Below are positions 15,301 to 23,716 of a stretch of DNA of 64,000 nt, piece by piece. The stretch comes from Paulownia fortunei. Lineage: Eukaryota; Streptophyta; Magnoliopsida; Lamiales; Paulowniaceae. The number at the start of each line of letters is the position of its first letter. Positions within the stretch are counted from its first letter, which is position 1. The position numbers and the translations under genes were made by a program. The DNA is taken from positions 17,742,673 through 17,806,672 of the forward strand of contig CM033115.1 of the NCBI GenBank assembly GCA_019321725.1, written 5' to 3'. The notes under the pieces are model-generated. The model saw only the letters and a list, made by a program, of their open reading frames with translations. It did no database searches and was not told the DNA's origin.

Positions 15301-16031
15301 AAGAGGATAACACTTCCTAAACAAGAACGAAAAAAAAAAAGAAAAACAATCTCTTTGCAAAAGATCCAAGAATTTTCCAAGGAGATGGACCAAAGCATAG
15401 CTTGATAATGAGGCCCATGACGACAGATTGGGACATCCATCTATTTTTGCTATTTAGATATTCGAATTTATTTTGTTGCTGTTGCATCTTAAAATTCATT
15501 ATATCAGAAAGCATGTGAAACATGAATCACCAAACCATGCCTTAACAAGCGCTCTTCCAATGCAAGTATAGTCGCAAAAGATATATATACATAGACACGA
15601 TTAGGCACAAGTAACTTTACAAAAGACTTAACATATATATTACTAACAAAATCCATGTGGCAACACCACAAAAAGTGATTGGATAATTTGTTCACACTTC
15701 AGAGATAGAAATTCATTTAAGTGTCAAACTATGGTCAAACATTTCAGTTGCCTTACCAGCATATATTTTTAAGCTCAAATGCATTAACAAAATCAACCTT
15801 GGGATTTAGAAGCTTATTATTATAACCTAGAGTAATGAGTAGGCAGATAGAACCTCCTAGATTGTGAGGCCATATTCTGCACTAACAAATCAATTGATAA
15901 AACGGATACCTGAAGCTGATCATGGGAGTCGGTGGAGGAAACCTCCCAGATTGTGAGACTGAACCATATTCTCCACTTTGGCCACTCGAACTCCTCCAAA
16001 TGAGGTCTGCTACACCTTTGACTATGTTCAT
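246..16031 (-). CDS. BCHB: BEACH domain-containing protein B (BCHB) ortholog, N-terminal part, 12 exons, 3' part off the left edge
   Basis: BEACH-WD40 proteins are large scaffolds for membrane traffic; BCHB has been linked to vacuolar sorting in Arabidopsis (established). Minus-strand coding exons: 16031-15910, 14993-14930, 14264-14039, 8638-8492, 7808-7482, 4850-4634, 3832-3764, 3291-2839, 2676-2349, 1226-765, 656-501, 395-246. They join in frame to 907 codons through GT-AG introns. The product starts MNIVKGVADLI and carries the BCHB landmarks HPAEVILILTEEVSQ (exon 3), VMEAGGLNWLL (exon 5), IGGLEVLLDGLG (exon 6), LDALEQSACNPE (exon 10) and GECFLHVVSLLNGNL (exon 12). Arabidopsis BCHB is about 2,600 residues, so roughly a third is here: the helical N-terminal region. 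ConA-like, PH-BEACH and WD40 domains would lie beyond the left edge. The start matches the Arabidopsis N-terminus. SPIRRIG (BCHA) is excluded because its N-terminus is unrelated. No frame breaks are seen. Confidence 0.95.
501..656 (-). CDS. BCHB: BCHB exon 11 (residues 806-857)
   Basis: A 156-nt exon from ttttggcag to CAA before gtggta. Reads IVPFSEEDQKAKAFLCSKYL, then ETFTHLKERVKNFADLSIEL and LVGMREMLLTDQ, as in BCHB. Confidence 0.92.
765..1226 (-). CDS. BCHB: BCHB exon 10 (residues 652-805)
   Basis: A 462-nt exon with phase 0 at both ends (ttatggcag acceptor; AAG before gtatgtta). Encodes LLDALEQSACNPELATVLAK, RMLKVACIQVQESKRPG and LFDLFWEEDLRNLMLNYVLD. It is the longest uninterrupted BCHB exon seen here. 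Confidence 0.95.
1585..1916. mobile_element. Stowaway-type MITE in BCHB intron 9
   Basis: A 332-bp element flanked by a TA dinucleotide on each side (1583-1584 and 1917-1918). The left end reads CTCCCTCCATCC and continues AAAAGATGCCTTGA. The right end, reverse-complemented, reads CTCCCTCTGTCCC and continues AAAGGATGCCTGTATTGAC. CTCCCTCC-type inverted ends with a TA target duplication define Stowaway (Tc1/mariner) MITEs. There is no coding capacity. It sits 358 bp upstream of exon 10 and leaves the splice sites untouched. Confidence 0.88.
2349..2676 (-). CDS. BCHB: BCHB exon 9 (residues 542-651)
   Basis: From ccttttcag to TTG before gttggttc. Contains IFAYTMQHYVLFVFKKVLLS, FIFSESFFYFGPAP and VEVISFMEFAATLSGTSHNL, all BCHB landmarks. 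Ends in phase 0. Confidence 0.93.
2839..3291 (-). CDS. BCHB: BCHB exon 8 (residues 391-541)
   Basis: A 453-nt exon from gtttgtag to AAG before gtggat. Encodes FGNFNNLQFLCENGRVQKFA, then FMLQEYKRG, VSAVYAELSVKWFTRVLLTV and KACSDQREIPCHLR. All align with BCHB. Confidence 0.94.
3764..3832 (-). CDS. BCHB: BCHB micro-exon 7 (residues 368-390)
   Basis: A 69-nt exon hidden between introns. It reads SKNPLQDIFNLHVLSLEVLR from a ttgctgcag acceptor to GAAGCTAC before gtatcc. Arabidopsis BCHB has LHVLSLEVLREAV at the same position. Both phases agree with the neighbouring exons. Confidence 0.9.
3833..4633 (-). other. BCHB intron 6
   Basis: 801 bp. A long T tract lies near 4050-4079. Nothing else is recognised. 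Confidence 0.6.
4634..4850 (-). CDS. BCHB: BCHB exon 6 (residues 296-367)
   Basis: Acceptor tatgtttcag, donor AAAG before gtgacc. Encodes EILRLIRRLIMKEQWADMSL, then NPRGQNHF and SIGGLEVLLDGLGVPS, an armadillo-like helical stretch typical of the BCHB N-terminus. Ends in phase 2. Confidence 0.94.
4851..7481 (-). other. BCHB intron 5
   Basis: 2.6 kb. I recognise no transposon protein remnant. A poly-T/poly-A pair near 6500-6555 could fold into a weak hairpin. Confidence 0.6.
7482..7808 (-). CDS. BCHB: BCHB exon 5 (residues 187-295)
   Basis: A 327-nt exon between tttttccag and gtaaggta. Begins AAIVQLKTITSALPADESLL and ends in SVMEAGGLNWLL, both at the positions expected for BCHB. Between them lies a variable Ser-rich stretch. 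Confidence 0.93.
8492..8638 (-). CDS. BCHB: BCHB exon 4 (residues 138-186)
   Basis: Bounded by ttatttgcag and gtatgatt. Encodes ALDALTVVTLSIHNCKVFGY and GIQKLTALMKG, matching BCHB. The two leading bases complete the phase-1 codon from exon 3, so the 5.4-kb intron removes nothing from the frame. Confidence 0.93.
8639..14038 (-). other. BCHB intron 3, 5.4 kb, repeat-bearing
   Basis: The longest BCHB intron in the window. Its left part holds a nested repeat cluster (about 9070-10860). The remainder, about 10860-14038, is AT-rich and has short C-runs near 11168 and 13350. Its reading frames are low-complexity and match no family I know. Exons 3 and 4 join in frame across it. Confidence 0.75.
9070..10860. 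repeat. Nested MITE-like repeat cluster in BCHB intron 3
   Basis: Near 9095-9175 the sequence is rich in ATTCCC words with CATGCTTGGTATAATTT. Inverted counterparts occur near 10265-10390 (CGATTCCCATTCC, GGAATG) and a GTCAAACAAGGCCTG end near 10830. Such GGAATGGGAATG/TTTGGT ends are common in nonautonomous plant DNA transposons. Inside, 9290-9420 and 9720-9945 are two blocks of GGGACCCGAGACCC-type repeats around a very AT-rich core, as if one element had landed in another. The family and exact ends are uncertain. Confidence 0.4.
14039..14264 (-). CDS. BCHB: BCHB exon 3 (residues 63-137)
   Basis: Starts VEKRKLFHIFLKQFLTIF after a gttcag acceptor. Contains GCNFGHPAEVILILTEEVSQ, one of the most conserved BCHB stretches. 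Ends in phase 1 before gtaagttgg. The next exon lies 5.4 kb away. Confidence 0.93.
14930..14993 (-). CDS. BCHB: BCHB exon 2 (residues 41-62)
   Basis: A 64-nt exon after a ttctctag acceptor. It encodes SEVGDEAILKALLERYLNAV and ends in phase 0 at GAT GAG before gtatgtatg. The Arabidopsis protein has SEVGDEAVL at the same place. Confidence 0.92.
14994..15909 (-). other. BCHB intron 1
   Basis: 916 bp, AT-rich. I see no recognisable repeat or coding remnant. Confidence 0.7.
15910..16031 (-). CDS. BCHB: BCHB exon 1 (start codon, residues 1-40 plus 2 nt)
   Basis: The ATG is at 16031-16029 and opens MNIVKGVADLIWRSSSG, nearly identical to the Arabidopsis BCHB start. A Ser/Pro/Gly-rich linker follows. 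The exon ends TTC AG before gtatcc; the split Ser codon is completed by the T that opens exon 2. Confidence 0.92.
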
Positions 16032-16147
16032 GCCTCCTTGCCACGCCAAGATAACAGGCCCCGTTAAGAACTAAGCAACCAGCCATGGATATGCAAAAGA
16101 TAGCCGCAATCTACCATCTCTTCCTCAAGTTCCTCTCAACAACTAGC

Positions 16148-16178
<31 letters not shown>

Positions 16179-16660
16179 TCAAAACAATATAAAATTGGTA
16201 TCAAATTGAGCCATGATCAGTGCAGAAATATGCTTAAAAGAATGGGGAAGAAATTGGCAATAGCTCAGCAGATTTAACGGGTAGCCCATATTGCCTTTCT
16301 CATAAACCCATCATATGAAAAACAACTAAAAAAATAAATTGAAGTGAACGTAAAAGGCAATTACTAAACCAAAAAATAAAAAATAAAAAAACAGCCCCAC
16401 ATGGATAGATTGAAATTCCAACAAATTCATATCAGTCTTTGGAGGTCAATGAAAGACGATGCGATAGCGTATGAATCAACATGTACAGAAAATAAAGGGA
16501 AATGGATTGACAAGGGAAGACTAGGCATGAACCTGATCGGATCAAAAGGGCTATACAAGTCGAACCCTAATTTAAATTTTTTTATCAGGGTTTGGAGAAT
16601 TAAGATCTGAAAATGTGAAGATTTTCTTCGACCCTAGAAAAGAATAAAGCCCAATAAATA
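16032..16660 (-). promoter_or_regulatory. Probable BCHB 5' leader and proximal promoter
   Basis: Just upstream of the BCHB start. Read on the minus strand it has a (CT)n tract at 16178-16152 running straight into ttctgctag, which would make a good 3' splice site for a leader intron (inference). Between that site and the start are at least two upstream ATGs. One, near 16110, opens a short frame closed by TAA about 17 codons later. The other, at 16086, opens an 88-codon frame that overlaps the main frame. The transcription start cannot be fixed from sequence; about 16600 is a guess based on composition. Confidence 0.35.
16152..16178. repeat. (GA)n microsatellite in the BCHB leader
   Basis: About 13 uninterrupted GA units on the plus strand, read as (CT)n in the BCHB transcript. 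CT tracts are common near plant transcription starts and can act as polypyrimidine tracts. Confidence 0.9.
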
Positions 16661-17656
16661 ACTAGAATAGATGGATTGCTAATTAATCATATTATTTATA
16701 TTAAATGAATTAATCGTATGCAAAGTTACAAACCCCCTGTTTCTAATTTTAACTTCAAATAGAAGTTAAAATTCTTTGCTTTCATGGATAAAAATTTATT
16801 ATAAATCACAAATTAATAAAATTATTTAAAATTGGACTTAGAATCTATATTGATAATTTAAGTTCGAGCATATTTTTTATTTATTTATAAAATTTAAATT
16901 TCAATTCGAACTGAATTTAATAATTAAAATTAATAAAATATATATAAAATTTGATTCGCACTTTAGAAGATTAACTATCAAATATAATAAGAAGATAATT
17001 CACAAAGCATGGATATAATTTTAAGCTTGAAATTGATAAACAGAAGGTTTGGGGCCATAGAAACAATAAGAAGATAATTCAGTATACAAAGTAAATAAAC
17101 GTGAAATGAAATTAAGGGTTATTTATACTTGTTACTTGTGAGGATTAGTACCCGTTAGATTAGATCTTCCTACTTATTGAACTCAAATTAATATTTTCGA
17201 CTCAAGTTAAAATATATCTATAAAAAATAAAATCTAATTAAATTTGAATAACTTAATCAAAATATGGACAATTTTGATAAAAATCAATCCCAAAAGTTAA
17301 AATATGAAATAACCGTAAATTTGATATTTGAAAAAATATTTTCTTAGTCAAGCTAAAATAGTATACAACAATTATTGAATTTAAATCAATATAAATATTA
17401 TAAACGTATAAATTTTAATTAAAACATTCAATTCATGGAGCATATATTATCAAAGTGTGGGGTTATTAGTGGGAAGATCTTATATTTAGTGGTATAATAT
17501 GTGGCCACAAGGTGCAATTTAGCTCCATCCCCGGGGGAATTTAGAAAAATAATTATAGTGTTTTTCTTCTGCAAATAATGAAATATGATTTAATTTTTTA
17601 AATTTGAAATTCAAATTCAGATTAAAAATTTTAATCAATGATTTTAATGTGGAATT

Positions 17657-17658
<2 letters not shown>

Positions 17659-17709
<51 letters not shown>
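17659..17709. repeat. (GA)n microsatellite, about 25 units
   Basis: An uninterrupted alternating AG tract of about 51 bp, the longest perfect microsatellite in the window. Confidence 0.95.
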
Positions 17710-17712
<3 letters not shown>

Positions 17713-17736
17713 AATAAAATATAGATGAGATATTCA

Positions 17737-18528
17737 GGGCTTATTTGGCTTTTTTTTTCATCTTCAGTTTTTATTTCCAGTATTTTCAAGTATAGAAAAT
17801 AATTTGTCTAAGTTTTTTGTATAAAATGAAACATGTTTGTAATTACGTTTACAAATTTAAATTATTTTTTTATCTAATTAAATTAATACTGAATTTGATA
17901 TTTTTACTGCAAAAAATATTTTCTTGTGCCAAGGCGCAAGATAACAACTAGTTAATAAAATACAAGGCACTAAATAAAAAATCTATTTAGTGATTAAAAA
18001 TATTTATATTATAGGTTTGAAAATGATAATGTATTTGATTTATGTGTTTTTATACGATGAAAAATTAGATTTTTTGAAATTATATTGATTTTGGCATTTG
18101 AAATAAAAATAAAGTATATGTGATAATATTTTTTTTAAGATAAAAGTGATAGTTTGTTGGTCATAGTATTTTACTATATGTCCCGAATCAAATTATATAT
18201 TTTTTAATATATTATTAGTCATTAGCGGTAATGTCACATCAGCTATATGAATATAGAAGAAAAAATTCTTAATTTAATTTATTAGTGAATTTAAATTATT
18301 TTATTAAAATATTATATCAAAAGTTAATGACGTGCACCTTACTTTGACAAAATAAAATTCATAGATTTAAAAAACAAGACATAAGCCTTGACATTTTTTT
18401 AGTTTTATTTTGAGTAAAAAGAATTGAAAATAAAAACAAGTAGCATTATTTTATTGAATAAAGTAAAACAGACATATTTTTGGTATTTAAATAATAAAAA
18501 AATGAAAATAAAACCAAACAAGAGCTTG
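17737..18528. mobile_element. MITE with TTTGGTTTT-type inverted ends
   Basis: The left end reads GGGCTTATTTGGC followed by a T run and CATCTTCAGTTTTTATTTCC. The right end, reverse-complemented, reads CAAGCTCTTGTTTGGTTTTA followed by TTTTCATTTTTTT. The roughly 790-bp interior is AT-rich and noncoding. GGGCTTGTTTGG-type ends are common in nonautonomous plant DNA transposons; the superfamily is not certain. A second left end of the same type (CTCATTTGA, a T run, then GAGGTTTTTATTTCGAGCATTT) starts near 18768 without a clear partner. Confidence 0.55.
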
Positions 18529-19299
18529 ACTTTCAGTGCATTTGAGAATTAATACGGGAACAAAAATAAGGTAATATTATATCAATAATTCAATATAAGT
18601 AATTGTTTAAAATTGCAAAAAATCTCGTGTTGAAAAATAGCCAAAAAAATCACTTATGTTGTTTAAAATTACGCACAAGCCTCACAACTGTTAAAAAATC
18701 CTAAGAGCGTTACAACATAATTTTTTTTTTGAAATATCCATTATATCCTTTATTTGTAATACTATGGCCTCATTTGATTTTTTTTTTCTATTGAGGTTTT
18801 TATTTCGAGCATTTTCAGTGAAATTTTATTAATTTTTTGTGCTAAATAAAAATATATTTAAAAATTATTTTTAGATATAAAATTTATAGAATTGAAATAA
18901 AATTATGTTTGGTTCATTATTTTTAAATGAATTATTTTCAATATATATATATATATAATATTAAGTAATTTGGTAGTGGTAGGGTTCATAACTATGACTT
19001 TATGTGAGTTAGATATTTTAATTGAAAAAAATTTAGATAATAAATTTCATATTAATGACGTGGATGATAATAAAAATATATTAATGATAATTAAATATAG
19101 TTGCGTGTTTTTATTATGCTGGTTGGGGAGATCATATTTAATTGAAGGGTAAGATTATGTTGATTGACATTTTGTAAAAATAGGTTTTGAAATATGAAAA
19201 ATACAGTTGAGAAGTATTTTTGAGTGAGAAGATAAATAGATAAAATGGGTTATTTTTAATAAAATTAGATAAAATAAATATAATTTAAGTGAAATGATT

Positions 19300-19620
19300 G
19301 GACTCACGAGCAAAATGAGGAGATTGAAGCACTTACAAAAAGTTCTTGCTCAATGTCATGATTTTCTTATTATTTTTCATAGAATTTCTAGCAAACTAAC
19401 ACATGCTTTACAATAAATATTATCAATTTTTATGATGTTAAAATTGGATTTGTAAATCTAACTTTATATTATATACTCTTAGTTATGATAATTGGATGAA
19501 GCACTTACTTATATATGAATATTCTTTGTGATAAAATAAAACAAAAAACGAACCGAAGATCAAAAGAAGTTAATTAATAAAATATAGTATTGTAAAAAAT
19601 TAAATTATAGCACACATCAA
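19300..19620. repeat. Intergenic duplicated block, copy 1
   Basis: Shares an ordered series of words with 20336-20930: CAAATGAGGAGATTGA-like, CATAGAATTTCTA, AATATTATCAATT followed by ATGATGTTAAA, then GAAGCACTTACTTA and GAAGATxAxAAGAAGTTAA. The copies are about 1.03 kb apart in direct orientation and well diverged. Confidence 0.7.
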
Positions 19621-20335
19621 AATATCAAAATAAAATAAAGTAAATACTAATAAAAATTCTACAAAAGAATTAATTTGGACATACTTTCCAAAATATAAGT
19701 GTATATATATATATATATATATATTGTGCTTGCAATGTAATATTATATATGACCAAATTGAGTAGTTGTTTTATATGTTGAGCATTTGATAAGTAATTAT
19801 TTTAACTATTTGTAATGGTATTAATTTTTTTAAATTAACATGATAGTTATTTACTTAATAACGAGATTTCTTTTTTAAAAATAAACCATAGTGTGTCATA
19901 ATTAATAGAAAACACTCAAATAATTTAAATTATTTATTTACCAAAATCAAGCACAACTTTATGAATATAAATCATGATTACTATTAATATTAATACACGA
20001 AGTTTAATCTTTTCCAACCTATCTTCCTCTTATCCCCTTGTGTCTTTCAATCTTGGTCACTTATCCCAACAAAATAAATACTCGTACGAAAAAAGAAAAA
20101 AAAATCATAAAAATAACCAAAAAATAAAATGCATTACAAAAAATATACAAAAATTATTTCTTCATATTTTTTTATTTTCATTTTCATTAATAAATGTCTA
20201 GGTTGCTATCTTTCACTGTTATCATTTTTACCACAATACTTAAACTAATAATATACTAGAAAAGTAGTAATTTTCAATAATAATTTAGTTATTTCTACAA
20301 ATTTCAGGAAGAATTGAAACAAACTCATGTATTAA

Positions 20336-20930
20336 ACTGTGAGACAAGATTCACTAGCAAATGAGGAGATTGATCCATGCCAAATGGTGCTCTTGTTTTA
20401 TATCCTCTCCATAGAATTTCTAACAAACTATTATATATTGTATTGAAAATATTATCAATTGTCATGATGTTAAAGTTTGATTTGCAAATTTAACTTCATA
20501 TATTATATATTATTAGTTAAGACAAAGCATTTTTTGTTTTTTTTGTTTTTTTTTTTTTACAAAAACCACCCAATTATATATGGGGGGTTAAGGCATTGAT
20601 CCAAATATGATCTCAATAATAAGGAGTATCTGTTGCTTTTTTAAAAAAAAGTCAAAAGTAAAATGAAGAGTACTACTCCTACAAGTTAGTGATGAGTTTT
20701 CAGGACTCCATGTACAAACTTTGTAAAAGTAAAAACAAAAGAGAATCATATAAATCTGAAGGATGAAAAGTTGAACATAAGAGAATCATATACACGCAGT
20801 ACTCGTTATTATGATGAAGCACTTACTTACATGAACATTCTTTGTAATATAGCAAAAATAAAAATTGACAGAAGATTAGAAGAAGTTAAATAAAAGAAAG
20901 TATGGTGAAAAATCCATATTTAAGCACATA
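20336..20930. repeat. Intergenic duplicated block, copy 2, interrupted by about 290 bp
   Basis: Direct-orientation partner of 19300-19620. The homology is broken at about 20520-20810 by sequence absent from copy 1, starting with a T-rich tract and GTTTTTTTTTTTTTTACAAA. It resumes at ATGAAGCACTTACTTACATG. The pair could be LTRs of a small decayed element or a plain tandem duplication. Confidence 0.65.
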
Positions 20931-22384
20931 ATTTATCTTCTTTTTTTCTAGTTTAGCATCAAATAATTGGAATTAACATTTTTACTATTTTATTTATGTA
21001 TAGATTTATCTTTCTTTTCCCCTTAAACTTGTAATATGAATAAGATAATTGGAGAGGCCAAGAAATGTACTTAGAAACCAATTAGGAAATTACTAAATCT
21101 AGAAATGAACTTGGACATTTAATGAATTCATAAAATCTTATTTGAACAATACATTTTCATAATTTAATTATCATCAAAATCTAAATCCAAGATAACAATA
21201 ATGTTAATTTGTGTAATTGCTATCAAGAATCACAATTAAATAGGGATATTTTAAATATAACAAAAGTTTCAAAAACTTTTTGAGCACCTCATATTTTTAT
21301 ATTAGTTATATCTAATTGTTTGCTAGGGGTCATCACTCCAATGATGGAGTTGGTCATTCTATCTTATAACAACATCACCACAGCAAACTACATTGATATG
21401 ACATTCAATGATCATTGAAATAAATTCAAGAACAAATGGAACTGAGATATTTTGACTTTTCCTTTTTGATTGGGTGCATAATTTTGATTTCAATGTGATC
21501 AAAGCAACCTTACAATCCTAGTGTCATATTCACAAAGCACTGAATATGGGAAATACCACAAAGTGTATCAAAAGATTGGTTGGACTATTCATAAACTGTA
21601 TCAAAATATGATTGCTTGGATCAATTGCTTTTGATGCAATGCCAACAGGGCCATGACAGAGAACGAAGGATCTCAATAAAAGTGATGCCGAGTCAAGTGT
21701 TGATTTATTCCTGGTTGGAAAGCTTGGACAGATTAGATGAGTGAACCACCTATCTTGTGCTTTAAACCAAGCATATGGTACATACTTTTAGTAGGAATCG
21801 AATCATTTCCAGTTGGACACGACTACATATGCTATATCGAATATGGGAACGAAGAAAATTTGAATCAAATGTGAGAATGTACAATAGTAACATTAACAAT
21901 GGTGGCAAATGCAGTGCTCCCAATCGATGTTGTGTGCATCTGTGATGAACTCGTGCTAGATCCTTGTTGTCGCGGTCTACTTTCACTCCACCTCCAATAT
22001 AGAATGCATGTGTAAATGCGTATACAAAATATGAAAAAAAAAAAGGAAAAAAGCGTGCTTTATTTAATTTGTGATACATTAATACCACTTATGACCTATC
22101 TCAACCTCTTGCTATGCTACAAAAATTATTGGCTTTTTGGAGCCTGCAAGTTCCTTGTATGTAGAAGACATAATGACTGGAAAAGAGGAGGTGAATTTGT
22201 AGTTCACTTCAAAGCAAACATACAACTCTTTCTCAGGGAAATGAGAGCAGCAGTCAATACAACTCTCACAAAGAAATAAGAGTGGTCAACTTAAAATAGT
22301 AAGGTTTTATAATCTATTGGTTATATATCTCCATTTCCTCGGTATCAGACCTTCAGCTCACTTTGTCCCCAGATGGCTAGGAAA

Positions 22385-22550
22385 TTTATTGAATCTTTTC
22401 TGGGAAGTTATAGAGGCAAACCATCAGACTCGCTGGATCTGGTTTATGTAAGCTACAAAAAATATGCAATGGGTGGCCAAAAAGAACCCTGTGCTGCAAG
22501 CTCCACCCTGAACTTCAAAGATTACAATTCCCTCTAAATATCTTGAGACT
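22385..22550 (-). terminator. Probable SABRE 3' UTR with AATAAA signal
   Basis: Downstream of the SABRE stop, read on the minus strand, an AATAAA (complement of 22385-22390) occurs about 160 nt after the stop. That fits a plant near-upstream polyadenylation element. The cleavage site cannot be fixed from sequence. Confidence 0.4.
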
Positions 22551-22660
22551 CTATTCGTGGAAATCCTCATAAGGTGAGGATCCACTTGAGGAATCACTTT
22601 CGAAGGGTGTGCTCTCCCTGGGAGATGCAGGAAGTGACTCTTTCTGCTGCAACGACAAAC
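22551..22660 (-). CDS. SAB: SABRE terminal exon and stop, residues 2580-2615
   Basis: From ctgtttcag to the TAG at 22553-22551. Encodes GLSLQQKESLPASPREST, then FESDSSSGSSPYEDFHE. Arabidopsis ends with the same acidic Ser-rich tail (ESDSSSGSSAYEEF), which fixes this as the true C-terminus. Confidence 0.94.
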
Positions 22661-23674
22661 CTGAAACAGAAAGTATAGTTAGTTCAATGATCCTAAAGTT
22701 CACATCTTCAGAAAAGTAAACAAGTCTGTGACCGGGTACTGGACATAGATCAGAAATTACTATTCATAACAGGCAAAACTACCAATACCAGTGAAGGCAA
22801 TACGACTATTATTTCAAAACAGGCACAGAATAGCATCTCGCTGACAGTTCGTCTGCTAGTAAATTCACTTAAGATGTATGTAGAAGAGGTGACTAAACAA
22901 TTATGATAACAGTTTAGACACTATGAATGGCTTTTATTTCCATGTGAAAAATTTGACTACATATCATTTTTCCCACAACCCCACACCACCAAACATATGA
23001 TCGTACCCACACATAAAAGAAATCAAAACAGTAATAATTATGATATAGCAAATGTGACAAGTAAGAGAGAGATGAGATGCACCAACCTTTCTGTCCTCTA
23101 GAACGGAACTTTTTAGTATGACGTCGAATTAGCCTTTTAGCTTTTGTTATGGTCAGCTGTCTGGCAAATGGTGAGAACTCTGCATCACTTTCACTCCACT
23201 CAGCGTGGAGCTCATTCTCTGCTTCACCCCTCATTGTCCGTAGAACAAAAGCCTTGGCCTTGCGGCGCTGAGAATTGAAAAGACCCCTTATGGAGGTAAC
23301 AAAACCATCGCCTGCCCCATCACTAGTACGCTTTGGCCAGGACATTGGGTGCTGATCAGTTTTTTCAGCTGAACCTCCATCACTATCACTGAGATTGAGA
23401 TCACTCTCAGGAACAGCAACACTACTGGACTGTGCTTTATCTTTAAACTTCTTCCCCTAAAGAATACAAGTTAGTTAGCAAGATTATTACAAAGGTATAA
23501 ACATATTGGTAGATGCTAAATTTCTTTGTGGTGGTTTTCAATATATGAAACTAAATAGCATTTACGTGGTCTGTCTAAGGGACATAAGACCCATCTTTTT
23601 CATCAGTCAAAAGATCTACATCATACTGGATGTGTGGGTCTGTTTGTGCATGTGCACGCATGCGCGCGCGCGCA

Positions 23675-23716
<42 letters not shown>

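Larger units (their letters stand above)
16661..22384. other. Intergenic spacer between BCHB and the SABRE 3' end
   Basis: Very AT-rich, with no supported gene. Recognisable contents are the (GA)n run at 17659-17709, a MITE at 17737-18528 with a second truncated left end near 18768, TA runs at 18941-18958 and 19701-19725, and a diverged duplicated block (19300-19620 and 20336-20930). In 20931-22384 I see nothing recognisable. The BCHB promoter should lie at the left end of this stretch. Confidence 0.7.

Noticed and set aside
246..16031. SPIRRIG (BCHA1/BCHA2) or another BEACH family member
   Set aside because: The N-terminus MNIVKGVADLI and every exon landmark fit BCHB, while SPIRRIG starts with an unrelated MKW... 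sequence and lacks these blocks.
16401..16610. A 69-codon plus-strand frame upstream of BCHB
   Set aside because: No conserved features; it lies in what is probably BCHB leader or promoter sequence.
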